DNA from: Paramacrobiotus richtersi
Taxonomy: Eukaryota; Tardigrada; Eutardigrada; Parachela; Macrobiotidae
Direction of reading: 5' to 3'
DNA: 36,179 bases
Assembly: GCA_034698045.1 (NCBI GenBank)
Contig: JAQGAU010000171.1
Span: forward strand, 1-36,179
Shown here: one piece after another, positions 23,301-35,322 of the stretch
Layout of the letters: each line of letters opens with the position of its first letter
Position numbering within the stretch: the stretch's first letter is position 1
The notes under the pieces: generated by a model
Database searches by the model: none
The model's input: the letters and a program-made list of their open reading frames with translations, nothing else
What the model was told of the DNA's origin: nothing
Program-made: the position numbers and the translations under genes

Positions 23301-23530
23301 TGGGAGTTGCAGAGTACGCGGCGCAGCAAAAATGTGGACAACAACTGGATACCACTGTCTTGGCGACGCTCCTTGTCAAGGCATTCCTCCATGTCAAGTG
23401 TGCGGATCAGGCCCAGATTTGGCAGACGATTGCCAATAAAGCTTCGACTTTCATTCAACAACACATTGCCCGCGAAAAGGAAGCTGATATGGTGAAAATT
23501 TTGCAGACACTGTTTCGTGCATGCGCCTAA
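20388..23530 (+). CDS. VWA5A-like: VWA5A-type protein (VIT + VWA + C-terminal domain), 5 exons
   Basis: Exons 20388-21032, 21197-22643, 22714-22896, 22961-23125 and 23202-23530 give 922 residues. A VIT domain fills the first ~150 residues (CGLFV...KPVPLISVHFDVKVKGFAA, then YRNVETTDLECIYGFPMND). The VWA domain has a complete metal-binding MIDAS site: D279-C-S281-G-S283, T350 in DLGGT, and D377 in LTDGE. The C-terminal module (LCLQQWDGSWEFSADLERIL ... TVLATLLVKAFL) matches the end of human VWA5A (about 786 residues). Between them is a Ser/Gly-rich linker with FGSTG repeats, encoded by two exons of 183 and 165 nt that are phase 1 at both ends. An in-frame ATG at 20151 would add 79 residues with no family match. 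It sits inside the CCAAT palindrome, so I prefer 20388 (or 20394). Human VWA5A (BCSC-1/LOH11CR2A) is an intracellular protein of poorly defined role. Confidence 0.87.
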
Positions 23531-25239
23531 AGTCTAAACTGTATGAAGATGTTTATTTTACCTCCTAGCTTACTTTCGGATTCAAGCTGATGGCGAAGTG
23601 TTTTTTTGTAGTCGCATGTTTTTTTAGCTGAGTTTATGATCCTGTTAGCCGTTTTTCTAACTGCAATAGTCACTTTGCGATGGAGATTAATCGGTTAAGT
23701 TTTTGAACCGATATGTTGCGAAATTCGAATGTTTTATAACTGGTAAAAAAAATAACGTACAGCATGTATTTTTGCGTTCGTATGCAACAGTGATGCTCTG
23801 GATCTGTTGGCTATATTATATAGTATAGCCATTTTTAGTGGCCGGAAATTAGGACTCAAACCAATCAATGTTAACAGTAGAGGTGCGTATACAGTTACAG
23901 TATGCCAGTTAAGTTTTGCTGAAAGACTTCATGCCTACCATAATATCATAATTATACAAGATCAGTGACGATTAATTATATACATGATTAACCTTGTCTT
24001 ACGATTTTTGTGCGATTTTTGGTACGGTACGGTTTATGAGAAAAATTTTCGTTTTATTATAGCGGTTTGGATAGCTCGTCCTGTTTCCAGTGTGTATCGC
24101 TCTTTGAAATACCTGACACAAAGGCGGTCGTACCATTGTGTGCACCATTTATCAGCCGAGTACCAAAATCTTTCAGATGTTTGATAAGGTATATGCCGCC
24201 AGCCAAAGAATGGGTGCCAGAACGAACTGTACATGTGCTACTCGACCTTCGATCGATTCCACGCGAAACGGTGCGAATAAACGCTTTACACGTATTTTTT
24301 TTCAAGCTGTACATGATGACCGGTGGTCAGTGCTTGTATGATGGACGCACGAACTCCTGTAAACGTCTAGTCTGAAGTGCCCTTCCTACCACAATCCGGC
24401 AGATTACTGTAAGCAGTTGTCCTGCTTGTTATTTCCAAGCCTTTTTTGTGATAGAAGACAAAATCGCCGATTTTCTTGGTTTTTCGATAGCTTTTGGTCT
24501 GCGCTTTTATTGTACACGTACAGTTATGTTTTCAACATGAACAACTATGAGAAATTATGTTTTGCTGTGATGATAATGCGTTAATTTTGATGGTGCCTAA
24601 TTGAATGACATACTAACCGTGACATACCAAACAGATGCAAATACTCTGCTTAGAAAACGGAATGAATAATCGAAATGGAAATGAATGGAAACGATGTAAT
24701 TCTATGTTTCTAGTAGAATAACGAAACACAGAACCACAAACTATCAGCTGACAATTTATGCAAACTGATACGTCATATTGAACAAATTTATACACCATAC
24801 AGCGTAGTTTAAAAACTCCAAAACTCGCCTAAAAAAACCATCTACAACAGCTGGAAAGAACGGTTTACTGAGCAACAGTCGAAACATCTTTTGGATTGTA
24901 GAACCACACATGCGCTGGAATCCTGGATGAAGCAATGTGGAGAGGTCTATTATCCGCAAACGTTTCCGGTCGTGTTATGCAACGACAGGCATCTTTCGTG
25001 TGCGCCCCATTTTTAAATGCGAAAACCGACTTCCGTACAGTATAACCGATATACTGTGATACGATATGTTGACATCTACTTCCGTGTAACGCTCACGCTT
25101 CTATGTGTGCCAATGTACCTCGCTTATAGTTAATCAGTGATTAATAATCACTATTGTTCATATGCTACCTCTGACCTAGATGTTTAGCTATATAACGCCA
25201 AGCTTGTTCTCTTCTTATTCAGTCATCACAAGTCAACTA
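23531..25239. other. Intergenic, 1.7 kb, with unassigned Cys-rich fragments
   Basis: Contains short open frames rich in cysteine at 24067-24375 (for example [16 protein letters not shown]) and, in another frame, near 24203-24281 ([17 protein letters not shown]). I cannot connect them into a gene and do not recognise them. A TATA-like tatataa (25189) with an Inr-like tcagtc 32 bases downstream has no gene attached. Confidence 0.4.
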
Positions 25240-27739
25240 GTAATACAGTGTTCTACCTCTTACGAGTAAAGAACTGTGTCACAACTTTCTGTAAAGAACT
25301 TTCTGCTCAGTGTCCTTCCAATCATTCTGCAAAACAAAATGTTACGGGAGAAATTTCGCTTCTTCAATACACTTACGATAATCCCACGCCGAGTCGAATG
25401 TCCTTGAGCATCATTTCCTTCTGGTTCGGAATCGAACAAGAATCATATAATCATGCAGCAGAAAAGTCTGCGAAACGGTTTTAGCCTGAAAATCGAAACA
25501 AACGCATTCACAGGTGCTAATACAGCTAAACAAAAGGAACAACAAAATGAAGGCAACCAGAAACGGCTACAAATCCACAACGAAACCGAGAAAACCTGTT
25601 TATAACGTAAACTGCTCCGACAATATGAAATATCTATATAACTTGGAAAGAAAAACGTCATTAAGATTTAAGAACTTCGTGCGCTGTGAGGCGTGAGTTT
25701 TCAAACCCAAAACGATTTTACCAGCAAGAAACTTTCCAGAACGTACCTGATTCGCTTTAGCCACTGATGAGGAGGCGGCAAAGCTCAGGAACTTGTAATG
25801 GGAAACACACAAGTCGAGATCGACAGCGTCGTCAAAGCGATCGGCACACGATGCGCTGATAAGAGTTGTCATCTGCAAAAATACGAAACTGAGGAAAATG
25901 TCAAGTCTTTCCAGACCCCCGAGCAACTTACACTACTGACTTACATTATACTGTCTGCGCAAATGCTCAGTCCATATAATTTATAACGGTTTCATCAATT
26001 TTCGATAACCTTTACCACGGCGGTCGCTGTTCGGTAATTGTCCAAACGAACAAATATTCTTGCAATGTTTATTTCAAACGCTGCTACAATATTCCTATAC
26101 AGTTAAAAATTAACCTTAAAATGTTTCTCCTTTTCAAAAAATATTTAATCAGAAAAATACGTTCTCCTTTACCTTCTGATCCATGTGTACCGGCCATCTT
26201 TAATGCTAGTCGCCAAGTCATCACCGCGCTTTCTTTCGGCAATCGAAGACCAGTTCACGAGACTTCTTTCCCACCGCTACTTTCTCCTGGGAAATACACA
26301 GGAAATCGCCGACTTTGAGATTTCTTACGTGGAAAGGCACCTTACACCGTCGCAACTCTTCGATAACATGCATCCATTTTGGATCTCACATCCCTTGAAA
26401 AACCCAAAACAGTATTCAATGCACGCACGCAACAATTCGGAAATTTTTTCAAAACCCTGATATGAACTGCCGTATGTATCAAACAAGTATCTTATTTTTT
26501 TGATAATTGTTAATTAACGACTGTTAACTTCTCATCCATTCATATTAAACCAACGCGACATAAAACTGCGTATTAACCAACTACGTGTCAACTTACACAC
26601 CGATTTTGTCGAAAAACAATCTAGGTATCAAGAATTTCCAGTCCTTACCGCTGCCATTTATTTCCTGATAATCCGCGCACAGCACCACATCGAAAAACCC
26701 AGGTTCCAGCGTAAGCAGCTCGTGTTTCCACTTTCTTCCCATTTAAATAGCTCGCCGAGCACTGCTTCCCCACTGGTCTGAATACTTCCCATACTTAACG
26801 AAGAAAAAGTCTTTTTCGTGCATCCACCTCCCCCTCCGATAGTGAGAATCGTCTGAGTTTTTTTTTGTCACTGCGGTGACAGCATTTGTCGTCTTCGCAG
26901 CAGCAGCTGTCAAATAAGTGGAAGAAACAGGCCGATTAATGGATCCTTCATCCAGCACATTCAGCGGATTTAGATTTCGGAACTTTTGCGTGTGCCTTTT
27001 TTGGAAACGGACCCGGAAGATCGCCGAGCGTATCGGCGCCTTTGCCTGCCTCCAAAGCGTCGCATTTGCGTTTGCGATTGGTCCGTTTCGCAGGAGGTCT
27101 CTTTTCCCCTCCCACTTCATCGTTCGATTTGGTTGGATTTCGTTCTTTTCTGCACGGCGATTCGGCAGGACTCAGCAGACGAGCTGATGGGATTGGACCG
27201 GAAGTCTCACCGGAAACAGCGGATTGGAAAGAGTCTGGTTGAGCGATAGTGAGCAGCGGATAGTGCCAATTTTCAGCAATGAAACAGATTCCGGGAGAGG
27301 AAACTGTTTCCTCACATCATCGAGGCTTTCTTCATTGACAAACTCGTTCCTCCCGATTGAAAAACCTTCGTACGGTGATAAATGAAGGAATTCGGAAGGT
27401 GCCGTGGACCTTCCGGTTCGTACGCTCTCCGCTATGGATTCCGACGAGGAATCGTCGTCCGAGCCCGACGAGAAGGCTTCAATGCTGCGATGGGACTGAG
27501 GTTCTGGAGCCAAATTCCCTGATGTCTGATCCAACAACGGAACTGTATAGCAATTTTATTTGTTAAATATTGTGGTATTGGCGGTGCCACTTGCACAAAT
27601 GCTTACCATCAGCTGTTTGAGAGAGACTGGGAAGAGATTCTGGTTCCTTAAGTTCAATTCCCGTTTCGGTATCGGACTCGCCGCTGCTGTTGCTTTCCGA
27701 TTCAGAGTTATTATGATAGGCTAGTCTTGCTGCATCCAT
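25240..27739 (-). pseudogene. MUS81-like: MUS81-like structure-specific nuclease gene, apparently decayed
   Basis: Minus strand. Recognisable pieces, 5' to 3': exon 27739-27607 (MDAARLAYHNNSESES..., acidic, Ser-rich); exon from 27542 (Ser/Asp-rich, then a Lys/Arg-rich linker); ERCC4 domain start near 26740-26649 (LEPGFFDVVLCADYQEI); exon about 26393-26173 with VPFHVRNLKVGDFLCISQE and the nuclease signature IAERKRGDDLATSIKDGRY; exon 25872-25747; exon 25485-25377 (AKTVSQTF, then KEMMLKDIRLGVG); last exon from 25326 (MIGRTLSRKF). The V-G-D ... E-R-K-R-x-D-D motif and the IKDGRY follow-up are MUS81-type rather than XPF-type. Splice sites are still good, but the frame changes without an intron at several points. 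These are in the linker (near 27290), between KVGDF and ERKR (near 26244) and just after DGRY. The helix-hairpin-helix region before the end also looks shortened. Either the gene is a young pseudogene or the assembly has indels here; neighbouring genes show none. Confidence 0.6.
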
Positions 27740-28097
27740 TTTACTCGATAAAATATGTTAGCGTAAATAATTCTGCGGTAAATTACAAAATAACAAGCCA
27801 TTAGAAATAAAACACTCAAAGAATTAAGAATTCGGAATTTCCAGTGCGGACTGGAACGAGCCGAGAAGTATCAACGTAACCAGCGTTTCGGGGGGCTACA
27901 ACCATAGCTTCAAATACAACAGCTGATTTTTATTGTTTGTGACTTTCCGCATCAGTCACAGCATTTCTAACAGATTTGCCAGAAGCAGAACAATCTGCAG
28001 ATCAGATTGATTTGCCAGAAGAACCTATAGATTTCTGATTCTAAGCAGTTACCTAAACTAAACTCCTAAAGTATCATAATATCATCGATCTTCTAAC
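27740..28097. other. Divergent intergenic region, 358 bp
   Basis: Separates the minus-strand MUS81-like relic from the plus-strand F-box gene. No clear TATA or other motif is visible. Confidence 0.5.
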
Positions 28098-30291
28098 ATG
28101 TTTGCGAAGAAGGTTTACCAGTGGAATGCTGTGGATGTGGTCCGCAGTAACGGCGAGCTAGACCGTGGTCTGGTTGTGGATAAGCAGAAATCCCACCTGC
28201 TCGTGGATTTCGACATTACTGGCAAGCAACCCGAGCTGGTTCCGTGCGAGAACGCCAGTTTAAGCAGTAAAAGACCGAGCCGCAGTTTTGACAGCACTGA
28301 CGACGTCGTGATTCTAAAACAGTTATCCCAGAATCAACCATGGAAATGGCACCCTGCAAAAGTCTTAATTAGACCTCGTGACGGTAATGCAAGTTTCGCG
28401 CTGGTTAAGATTCGGATTGGAGACGAAGGTGTTATGGATTGTGTTCGCGTGGATTGTATCCGCATGTCTGACTACATCGGAAGCCCGATACGCAAGAACG
28501 ACTTTGTCAAAGAAGAGTGCTCCGTTCCTGATGGCTTTTCTTACGATGCGCAGTCCATTGCGCCCTGGCGTGAGCGTTTTCCACGCACCCAGCCAATCGG
28601 GATTGTGAACAGCACGTTCCACTTTCTTCGGTTGTGCGATGATAAACATCTTGACGTTGAGAAAATGGTAAGAATTTAAGCGACGGAATGAAATTTCAGT
28701 GAAAATCGTACACCACTAGTAATGCTGGAGAACGTGGTTCTTTGTAGATTATGGAGAGTTTTTAATTTGATTTTTTCAAAATGTTGTTACGAGTAAATGC
28801 TTCCAGTTCAGACTGGAGATGCAGAACTGGATAATTACGTTGCGATGAACTGTATGTACGAGTTAATTCGAGTACTGAAGTAAATTGAGTCATTTAACAC
28901 TTTCTGAGCTATATAGTTATTACCAGTTTTATTCCAAATTAGTAGTTGTAATAATTAGGCGACTGGTTTCAGGCTTCCGCTTTGAGCGATGGAATCCCAA
29001 AAGGAGACGAGATGGAAACAACGGAAGATAACCGCGGTGTGAAGAGACGGCACGAAGAAATTAGCTGTCTCACGCTTGAGCGTTGTGAAACGGTTGCGTT
29101 AGTAGACGTTAAACCAATAAACCATCCAACCAACAGCAACGAAGAAGCTGAAACAACGTGCGTAATTGACAGTCTTCCCGTGGATATTCTCGGTGTGGTA
29201 TTCTCTTTTCTTGACGGAAGACAGCAGACCAGACTTCGCCCTGTGTCCAGTGCGTGGAATTTTAAAATTCTTTCCCCTGATTGCTCAAGAGGGATGATCC
29301 TGGATTTGAATCTATACGAGAACAATCACGAATATATCTTGGGATCATGGCTCGTTCACTGTATTACGAAATGGACGAAATCTGTGACGATTACATGGAG
29401 TGGAATCGATCCAGCAGTGTCCTGCTACTTTTATGGCAGGGCCATGCGATTTTTGAAGGAGATCATGAAATGTAAGAGGCCCTTGTCGGCCGTGGTATTG
29501 AATAACATACACTTGGAGCCGAAGCATATCCTTACCGAGTCGCGAACAGCCATTAACCTGGACATGCAGACAGTGTGCAGTCGACTGATCGTCAAAGACG
29601 TTACAATCTTCTATCTCCTCTACCCCGAGGAGGACCATTTAGCCACTCATCTCGCTCAGACGAATAGCTCGGAAAAAGACCTGCGGATTGCATTTGGTAG
29701 TGTGAAAGTGAATTCGCAGAACGAGCTGTTGGACTGTTTCGAGGGAGCGGTAGCAGATTTTACCGATCCGAAACATCGTCGCGCTTTAGAGCGAGTTTCG
29801 AGAGTGATTGCTCAGCTCAGTGATGCAGATATGGATCGCCGGAGCCAGATTATCAATGTGAGCATGTGTGCACCGGTTCTGTCACAGAGTAAATCCTGTA
29901 TTTTGGCAGATTATCGTCGCATTCGCTTTAGTGTATAGATTGACCGTAGTGTTTTTACTGCAGTTTGGTAACGCTTTTGTTTGCGTTGTGGCCCATTCTT
30001 ACTATTTTTTCTACGTTTTTTAGTGGTACACTGGTACTCAATTGATGAAAATTTCAATTTTTCAAATGATTGCAGGTTTTGAAGGACTGGCAGAAGAACG
30101 ACATCCGATTTGGACCGAACACGGAGTGGAAGCATGTTCAGCTAGCACAGCTCGGGGCGAATTTGCTGACTTTGCGCAACACTACGCTTTCGATCCTCGT
30201 GTGCTTGACAAAGAAATGGAGACCACGTGTTCTGATGATGGGGGATGATGATTCAGAAGATGAATTTGTTTACTCGGATTTCGACTTCTGA
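28098..30291 (+). CDS. F-box protein with a two-part N-terminal module and acidic tail, 3 exons
   Basis: Exons 28098-28667, 28973-29857 and 30076-30291, all phase 0, give 556 residues. Residues 256-290 (DSLPVDILGVVFSFLDGRQQ...VSSAWN) are an F-box, the motif that binds SKP1 in SCF ubiquitin ligases. Residues 1-190 form one exon with two similar halves: YQWNAVDVVRSNGELDRGLVVDK and WKWHPAKVLIRPRDGNASFALVKI. Both have the W/V-rich strand pattern of Tudor/Agenet-like reader folds (inference from pattern). Residues 290-490 have regular hydrophobic spacing but no recognisable WD, LRR or Kelch signature, so the substrate domain is unassigned. The C-terminus is strongly acidic (GDDDSEDEFVYSDFDF). If the GTGAGC donor at 29858 is not used, translation ends at 29938 with a different 26-residue tail. 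AATAAA lies at 30458-30463. Confidence 0.8.
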
Positions 30292-31198
30292 TGGTTGGTA
30301 GTCCGGCCACAGCAATACTGTATGTGTTGAAAATTTTCCGAATTACTGCATTATGAAGGTATATGCGTGAATGCTTGTTGACTTCTAACTGTAAAAAATT
30401 GTTTCAAGAAAATGAGGGTGTACCTGTGTTTCTCGAATTGCCGCTGCTTACTTTGTGAATAAAATTTCGCAAATTTTTTGGTTTATTGCAAAACTGCTTC
30501 CGTAAGTTGACGATACGTTACAACCTGCGCACGGCCACGAAAATCGAAGCAACGGCGGCGAAGAAAATTGGGGAACGAACGTTTGCGATGAGACTGAACG
30601 AACTGTTTGCACTTCGGGCTCACAATTATTAGATGAGCAGCAAATGAACTCTTTACTTAGCTAACCGTACATACTGTTTTTCTGAACTTTCCTTGCATCT
30701 TTTATTTTATATGGAATATTTTTAAGCGGAAACGGACAGCGCCCGTGCTTTTTTATCGACCGCGTGCCGTTCGGAAATCGGAAATATCATAAATTTTCAT
30801 CGGCAAGAAATCACAGCAGCAGTACTCCTGCTTGTTTTTGTAATCGAATAAACGCAAAATATGATAACGAGCAGTAATATGTTGTGTCACTCATCGGCAT
30901 TATCTTAAGATACTTACTATAGCATTTCCATCATAAGAACATTCATTTCCAACTGCATTCTACTTATCAGTGACAGGGTACATGAATCACGGTTTATTAC
31001 GACCTTGGTTGGTTGATATGATTGTTCTCCAGGAAAGGTGAAGTGCAGCGTTATTTGTGTCGCTTATCTGCATGCTAATAATTATTCTTGTATATTCCTC
31101 GCTGCTATATCTGCATTCGGAGTTATATGGAAATTGTACAGATAGTTTCCGCTGTCGGGCTTGATTTTCTTACTAGTGCGTTTTAACCTTTTTCCACA
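30292..31198. other. Intergenic, 0.9 kb
   Basis: Contains the F-box gene polyadenylation signal (AATAAA, 30458-30463). The remainder is AT-rich with no supported gene or clear promoter element. Confidence 0.5.
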
Positions 31199-34100
31199 AT
31201 GTACTCATTCTGGAGACTGTTGTTGGTTACGGCAGTTTTATTCGGGACTTCCGTGTTTGCACAGCAAGATACCAGTCTGCAGGCTCGCGCAGTCGGCAAA
31301 GATGTGGTCGACGTGGTGATCAAGCGAATTGACCGGGGGAATATTTTCAAAGATGATAAAAACATATTGCGACGGATTGCGTGTGCTGAAACGCAGTACG
31401 GGACGAATCCAGAGACATTTTCTAATGGAAATTTTGGCGGCATCTGGCAGGTAATTTTTTATTTAAAATGTTTTCAATTTTTTAAAAATTGCAAATATTA
31501 GTCCAATGACGGACATGTTAAATACGCTGCGGAAATAATAATGATAAAATATAATGACTTTGTTTTTGCTGAACATCGCTAGTTCCACCACATTTTGTTT
31601 CCAGTAAACATGTAATAAGACCATACTTACTGTGAATTATTTTAATATCGATGCATCATTCAGTGTACGTACAGACGTCTGTAGGTAATAGCCTTATCAT
31701 CCCAGAAATTTGATCGCATCATTGTTTTCTACTTTTTCAACTCATTTGAGTGCAGTCTGTCATATCCTTCGTTCGAATACATACAAAACGGTGTTTCGAT
31801 AATATGAACCTATTTTTAGATAATATTCAACACCACTTGTTGATTTGCTCATTAATGTTTAGTAAACAAGATTTTCATTTTATTTAGGTCAACGCAGCAG
31901 ATTTCAACAGGACCAAAGACACGGACCGATACCGCCATCTGATTGAAAAACATAATGACCTTTGGAAGACATGGGGAATAAAATGGAAGAATCTTGCGCA
32001 CAGTGAGCTGTTAAAGCCCTTTTACTCTGGACTGGCCGGCCGTTTACTACTCAGCTTAACGGAAGTCGGCAGCAACATACCCATTCCTGGCACGATTTCC
32101 GCACAAGCAACCTACTGGAAAGCGTACTACAGCCCAAACGGGAACGAAGCCGCGTTCCAAACATCCGCTACCGCGGAAACGTGCGAAGCCAAATGCCCGG
32201 GCCGGTTGGATATCTGTATCATGATGGATGCTTCCAATAGTGTTAATGCGCGGGATTTCGCTTTGTCACGGACTTTCGTTAAGGATCTCCTGGAATCGTT
32301 CGAGGGCGGATCGGTAAGTCCACGCAATTTGATTATATTCAGTCATGTAGTGGATCAGAGGCACGCAGTTACATATGCAGTTTTTTATGGTCGGATTACT
32401 ATGTGCATCAACTAAATGTAACCCCGTATACATCTATAGTGGAATATTAATGCCGATTATTAACTCCTGCTTTCCTTGTACCGTGTACCGCGAATACACG
32501 TTAGTAATCACCAGTAGAAGTAGTTATCAAGCGCAGGATGTCATGACAATATTCGTAGTTATCACCAATAAGTAAACGCAGTCTGGGTCGGTACGCATAT
32601 ACATACGAATATACAAACACTAGTCGACGGATAGTAGATTTATGCTGATCGAGTTGAAATTGTCAAATCTTGCGTAACGGTAACAGATTTCCAGATCGCA
32701 TACGATCAGCATATCTCGCAAATTGGTATACTTCGTTAGAGCAGCATAGCAGCAACTACGTAATTCAGGGTTTCCTGGGATTTTTTGTTGTTGGTTAATC
32801 GTAACTTTTAAAACATACAATGTAGGTAATGCACAGTCTACAGACCTCTGCTCTAGAGCGTAATGGTTGCATGATTTATTAGACTCGTGCGGCGTTGGTG
32901 GTATACTCCAGCAGCATCGTTCAAACCTTCCCTCTGGACACCAACATGACATGGGCGGAGAAGAAGGCAGCCGCTCTCGATCCCGTACGAACCCCGCATC
33001 TAAAACAGAACACGTTTACCGCGGCCGCCATCAAGTACTGCATCAACATGTTCAACACGACAGCGTCTGTTGTGCCGGGTGTTCCCAAGATCAGTTTACT
33101 GTTGACCGATGGACTGTCGAATGATCCCGGTCAGGATACCGTACACAACACGGCGCCGTTGGCGGCCGCTGCCGGAATAACGACATTCGCCGTCGGGGTA
33201 GGTCCTGGGCCATCCATGCAGGAGCTTCTCACCATTGCCAATAACCAGCCGGATCGGGTGCATGACCTTTCTGATTTTCAAAATTTGGCCGAATTCTTTG
33301 GGCAGCTGAATCAGGAGACATGCGAAATTCCACAGACTCCGCTGGTCAATGAAACGACAACGGATACGCTGATAAAAGGAGAAAGGCGATATTTCAAGTA
33401 AGCAAATACTGTATACCAACCGAAATATGTACAAACCGAAAATACTGTGTGATCTTTTGGAAAGTAAAGCAGAAGCAGAGAGTAAAGATTGCGATAACGT
33501 TAACGCAGCTCAACTGCAACCCCGTGAACTAAAGTACCGTATACGTACGGTGCCATAGTACACACTTCAAAACTTGCACAATAAATACAAACAGTTATTT
33601 ATTTTTTTGTTTTTATTCGTTCTATAAATAAACAGCGTCTCTGAATAATATATATATGTAATTTTGCATTAGTCGCTTGCAAATTGTTAGTCATGCGCTA
33701 AAAAAACTTTCACTCAAAAGTAGATATTCTAAGTAAGCTATGGAAAATATCGAAAGTTCAACGTAGGTATTTCTTAAAAAAACATTTCCAGTTACTGTAC
33801 GTGTACTAGTGATAAATTCTAGAAAAAATGCAGTACTTCCGAGTCAATTTATTTCACTTTTCCGTAAATTATATACGCTAATCGATATATTATTTGTAGG
33901 TTCACAATTAGCATTGAGGGTTTAGAAATCAGGGTACAGACCACAGCCGGCCAAACCACAACGTATTATTCCTACACGGAGACGACACCCTCCGCCGCAC
34001 TGAACGACGGGAAAATCGAAGGAACCGGTATTATCCCATACCGAATACCATCGACCACTCCAGTCCCTGGGGAACTGGTACTTGAAACTTTGTCGTTCCG

Positions 34101-34287
34101 ATCCGATAACAACACGAGTCCGGAGTTGGAAGTGTACGTCAGTGTGACCGGTCTGGATGAGCGGAATAACTACACAATCCAAGCCAAGATTTATGTGTAC
34201 AGTGCATCGAATGTCCATCGACTGAATGCGTATTCTGGACTGTGTATTGTGTTTTTGTGTTATTTGGTTTCTTTTGTCAGGTTGTAA
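31199..34287 (+). CDS. Secreted lysozyme-like + von Willebrand A protein with GPI-type tail, 4 exons
   Basis: Exons 31199-31450, 31888-32313, 32883-33397 and 33900-34287 give 526 residues. Residues 1-21 are a signal peptide ending VFAQ. Residues ~55-175 resemble a goose-lysozyme/SLT-type fold: a Glu in RRIACAE64TQYGT, then FGGIWQVN, corresponding to the family's E-S ... G-x-x-Q motif. The VWA domain follows: DICIMMDASNSV with MIDAS D198-x-S200-x-S202, T270/T272 in the next loop and D302 in LLTDGLSND. A beta-rich region comes next (IEGLEIRVQTTAG... YTIQAKIYVYS). The last ~20 residues (YSGLCIVFLCYLVSFVRL) are a hydrophobic tail preceded by small residues, as in a GPI-attachment signal. The likely role is a surface or matrix adhesion protein. 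Whether the lysozyme-like part is enzymatic is unknown. AATAAA lies at 34531-34536. Confidence 0.82.
32314..32882. other. Intron 2 of the lysozyme-like/VWA gene (569 bp)
   Basis: Nothing coding is seen. It interrupts the VWA domain directly after its first helix (FEGGS then TRAALVVYSS), between the MIDAS Ser and Thr loops. Confidence 0.5.
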
Positions 34288-35322
34288 TGGATTAGGAATA
34301 ATTTGGCAAGACAGCGCCAATATGATGACAATTTATTTATTTGAATAATTCATTATTGTTTCATATTGTTACAGTGTCTTTCGCATAGATATCTTTCGAG
34401 TTGTATGAATGTGGACGTTCGGAATTTGAGCCTACATACACACTACTGATTTATGTACGAGTGCATCTTGAATTTTAATTAAATGTGATATATACGAATG
34501 CAGGTACTGATTACGGCACATCGATACAAAAATAAATGTACAGCTCCGCTGCGAAAACATGTAGAGCTTTTTTGAATATATAACGCTATCTTTTCCGGCT
34601 ACTAATTACATTCATTAGTTAGTCTTCGTAGTACGCGAGTAAATAAACTTCTATTTGCGCAAGATCATTCCCGGTGCTTAAACCTCTATGACTAATTAAA
34701 GCAAATAATCTGTGTTTAGAAATACTTAGCAGCATTGCTTTCAAAAATCTTACGCTGTCTATTATCTTTAATTAGTAATAAGTTTGTGGTAATAAAATTT
34801 TTACGGTATCGTAATCGACTTGCAATATTTAACAAATAATAAATGCAATATAAGAAATGCATAATATGCTTGTAATACATAATAAAAATGTTCTTACAGT
34901 TAGGGATGGAATTAAGAAATTACGTTGTAGACTGTTGATGGGGCATTTACATAAGAATGTAATCAATAAAGCGCTGTGGTGAGCAATAATAACTTAGCGT
35001 TCAAGGTGTTTTTGAGCATGGACAGGCAGTTGTTTTACTCCTTTTCCAGCAGCAATTATCATTCAGCTGACGCAGGCATGAAAAGGTTGTTTCCGGGCGT
35101 TGAGTGGATTACCGACTGACACCGATTGATCATGAACATCACCATTGTTGCGACACTTTCCGTTTCTTGCCGGACATAATGCAAATTTGTTTTAAGAAAA
35201 AAGGTGGTGATTCCATCTGAATATATTATCTTATTTTAATCTCCGTAAACATATCTAATCAATTCAAAAATTACGCAAAATTAAATCTTTGAAATTAATC
35301 TGATTATACATTCTGATCTATA
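34288..35322. other. Intergenic, 1.0 kb
   Basis: Holds the polyadenylation signal of the upstream gene (34531-34536) and a second AATAAA at 34965-34970. AT-rich, with no gene supported and no clear TATA box before 35323. Confidence 0.5.

Noticed and set aside
25189-25225. TATA-like tatataa followed 32 bases later by an Inr-like tcagtc
   Set aside because: A good core-promoter match, but the following plus-strand sequence is the antisense of the MUS81-like relic and offers no supported gene.
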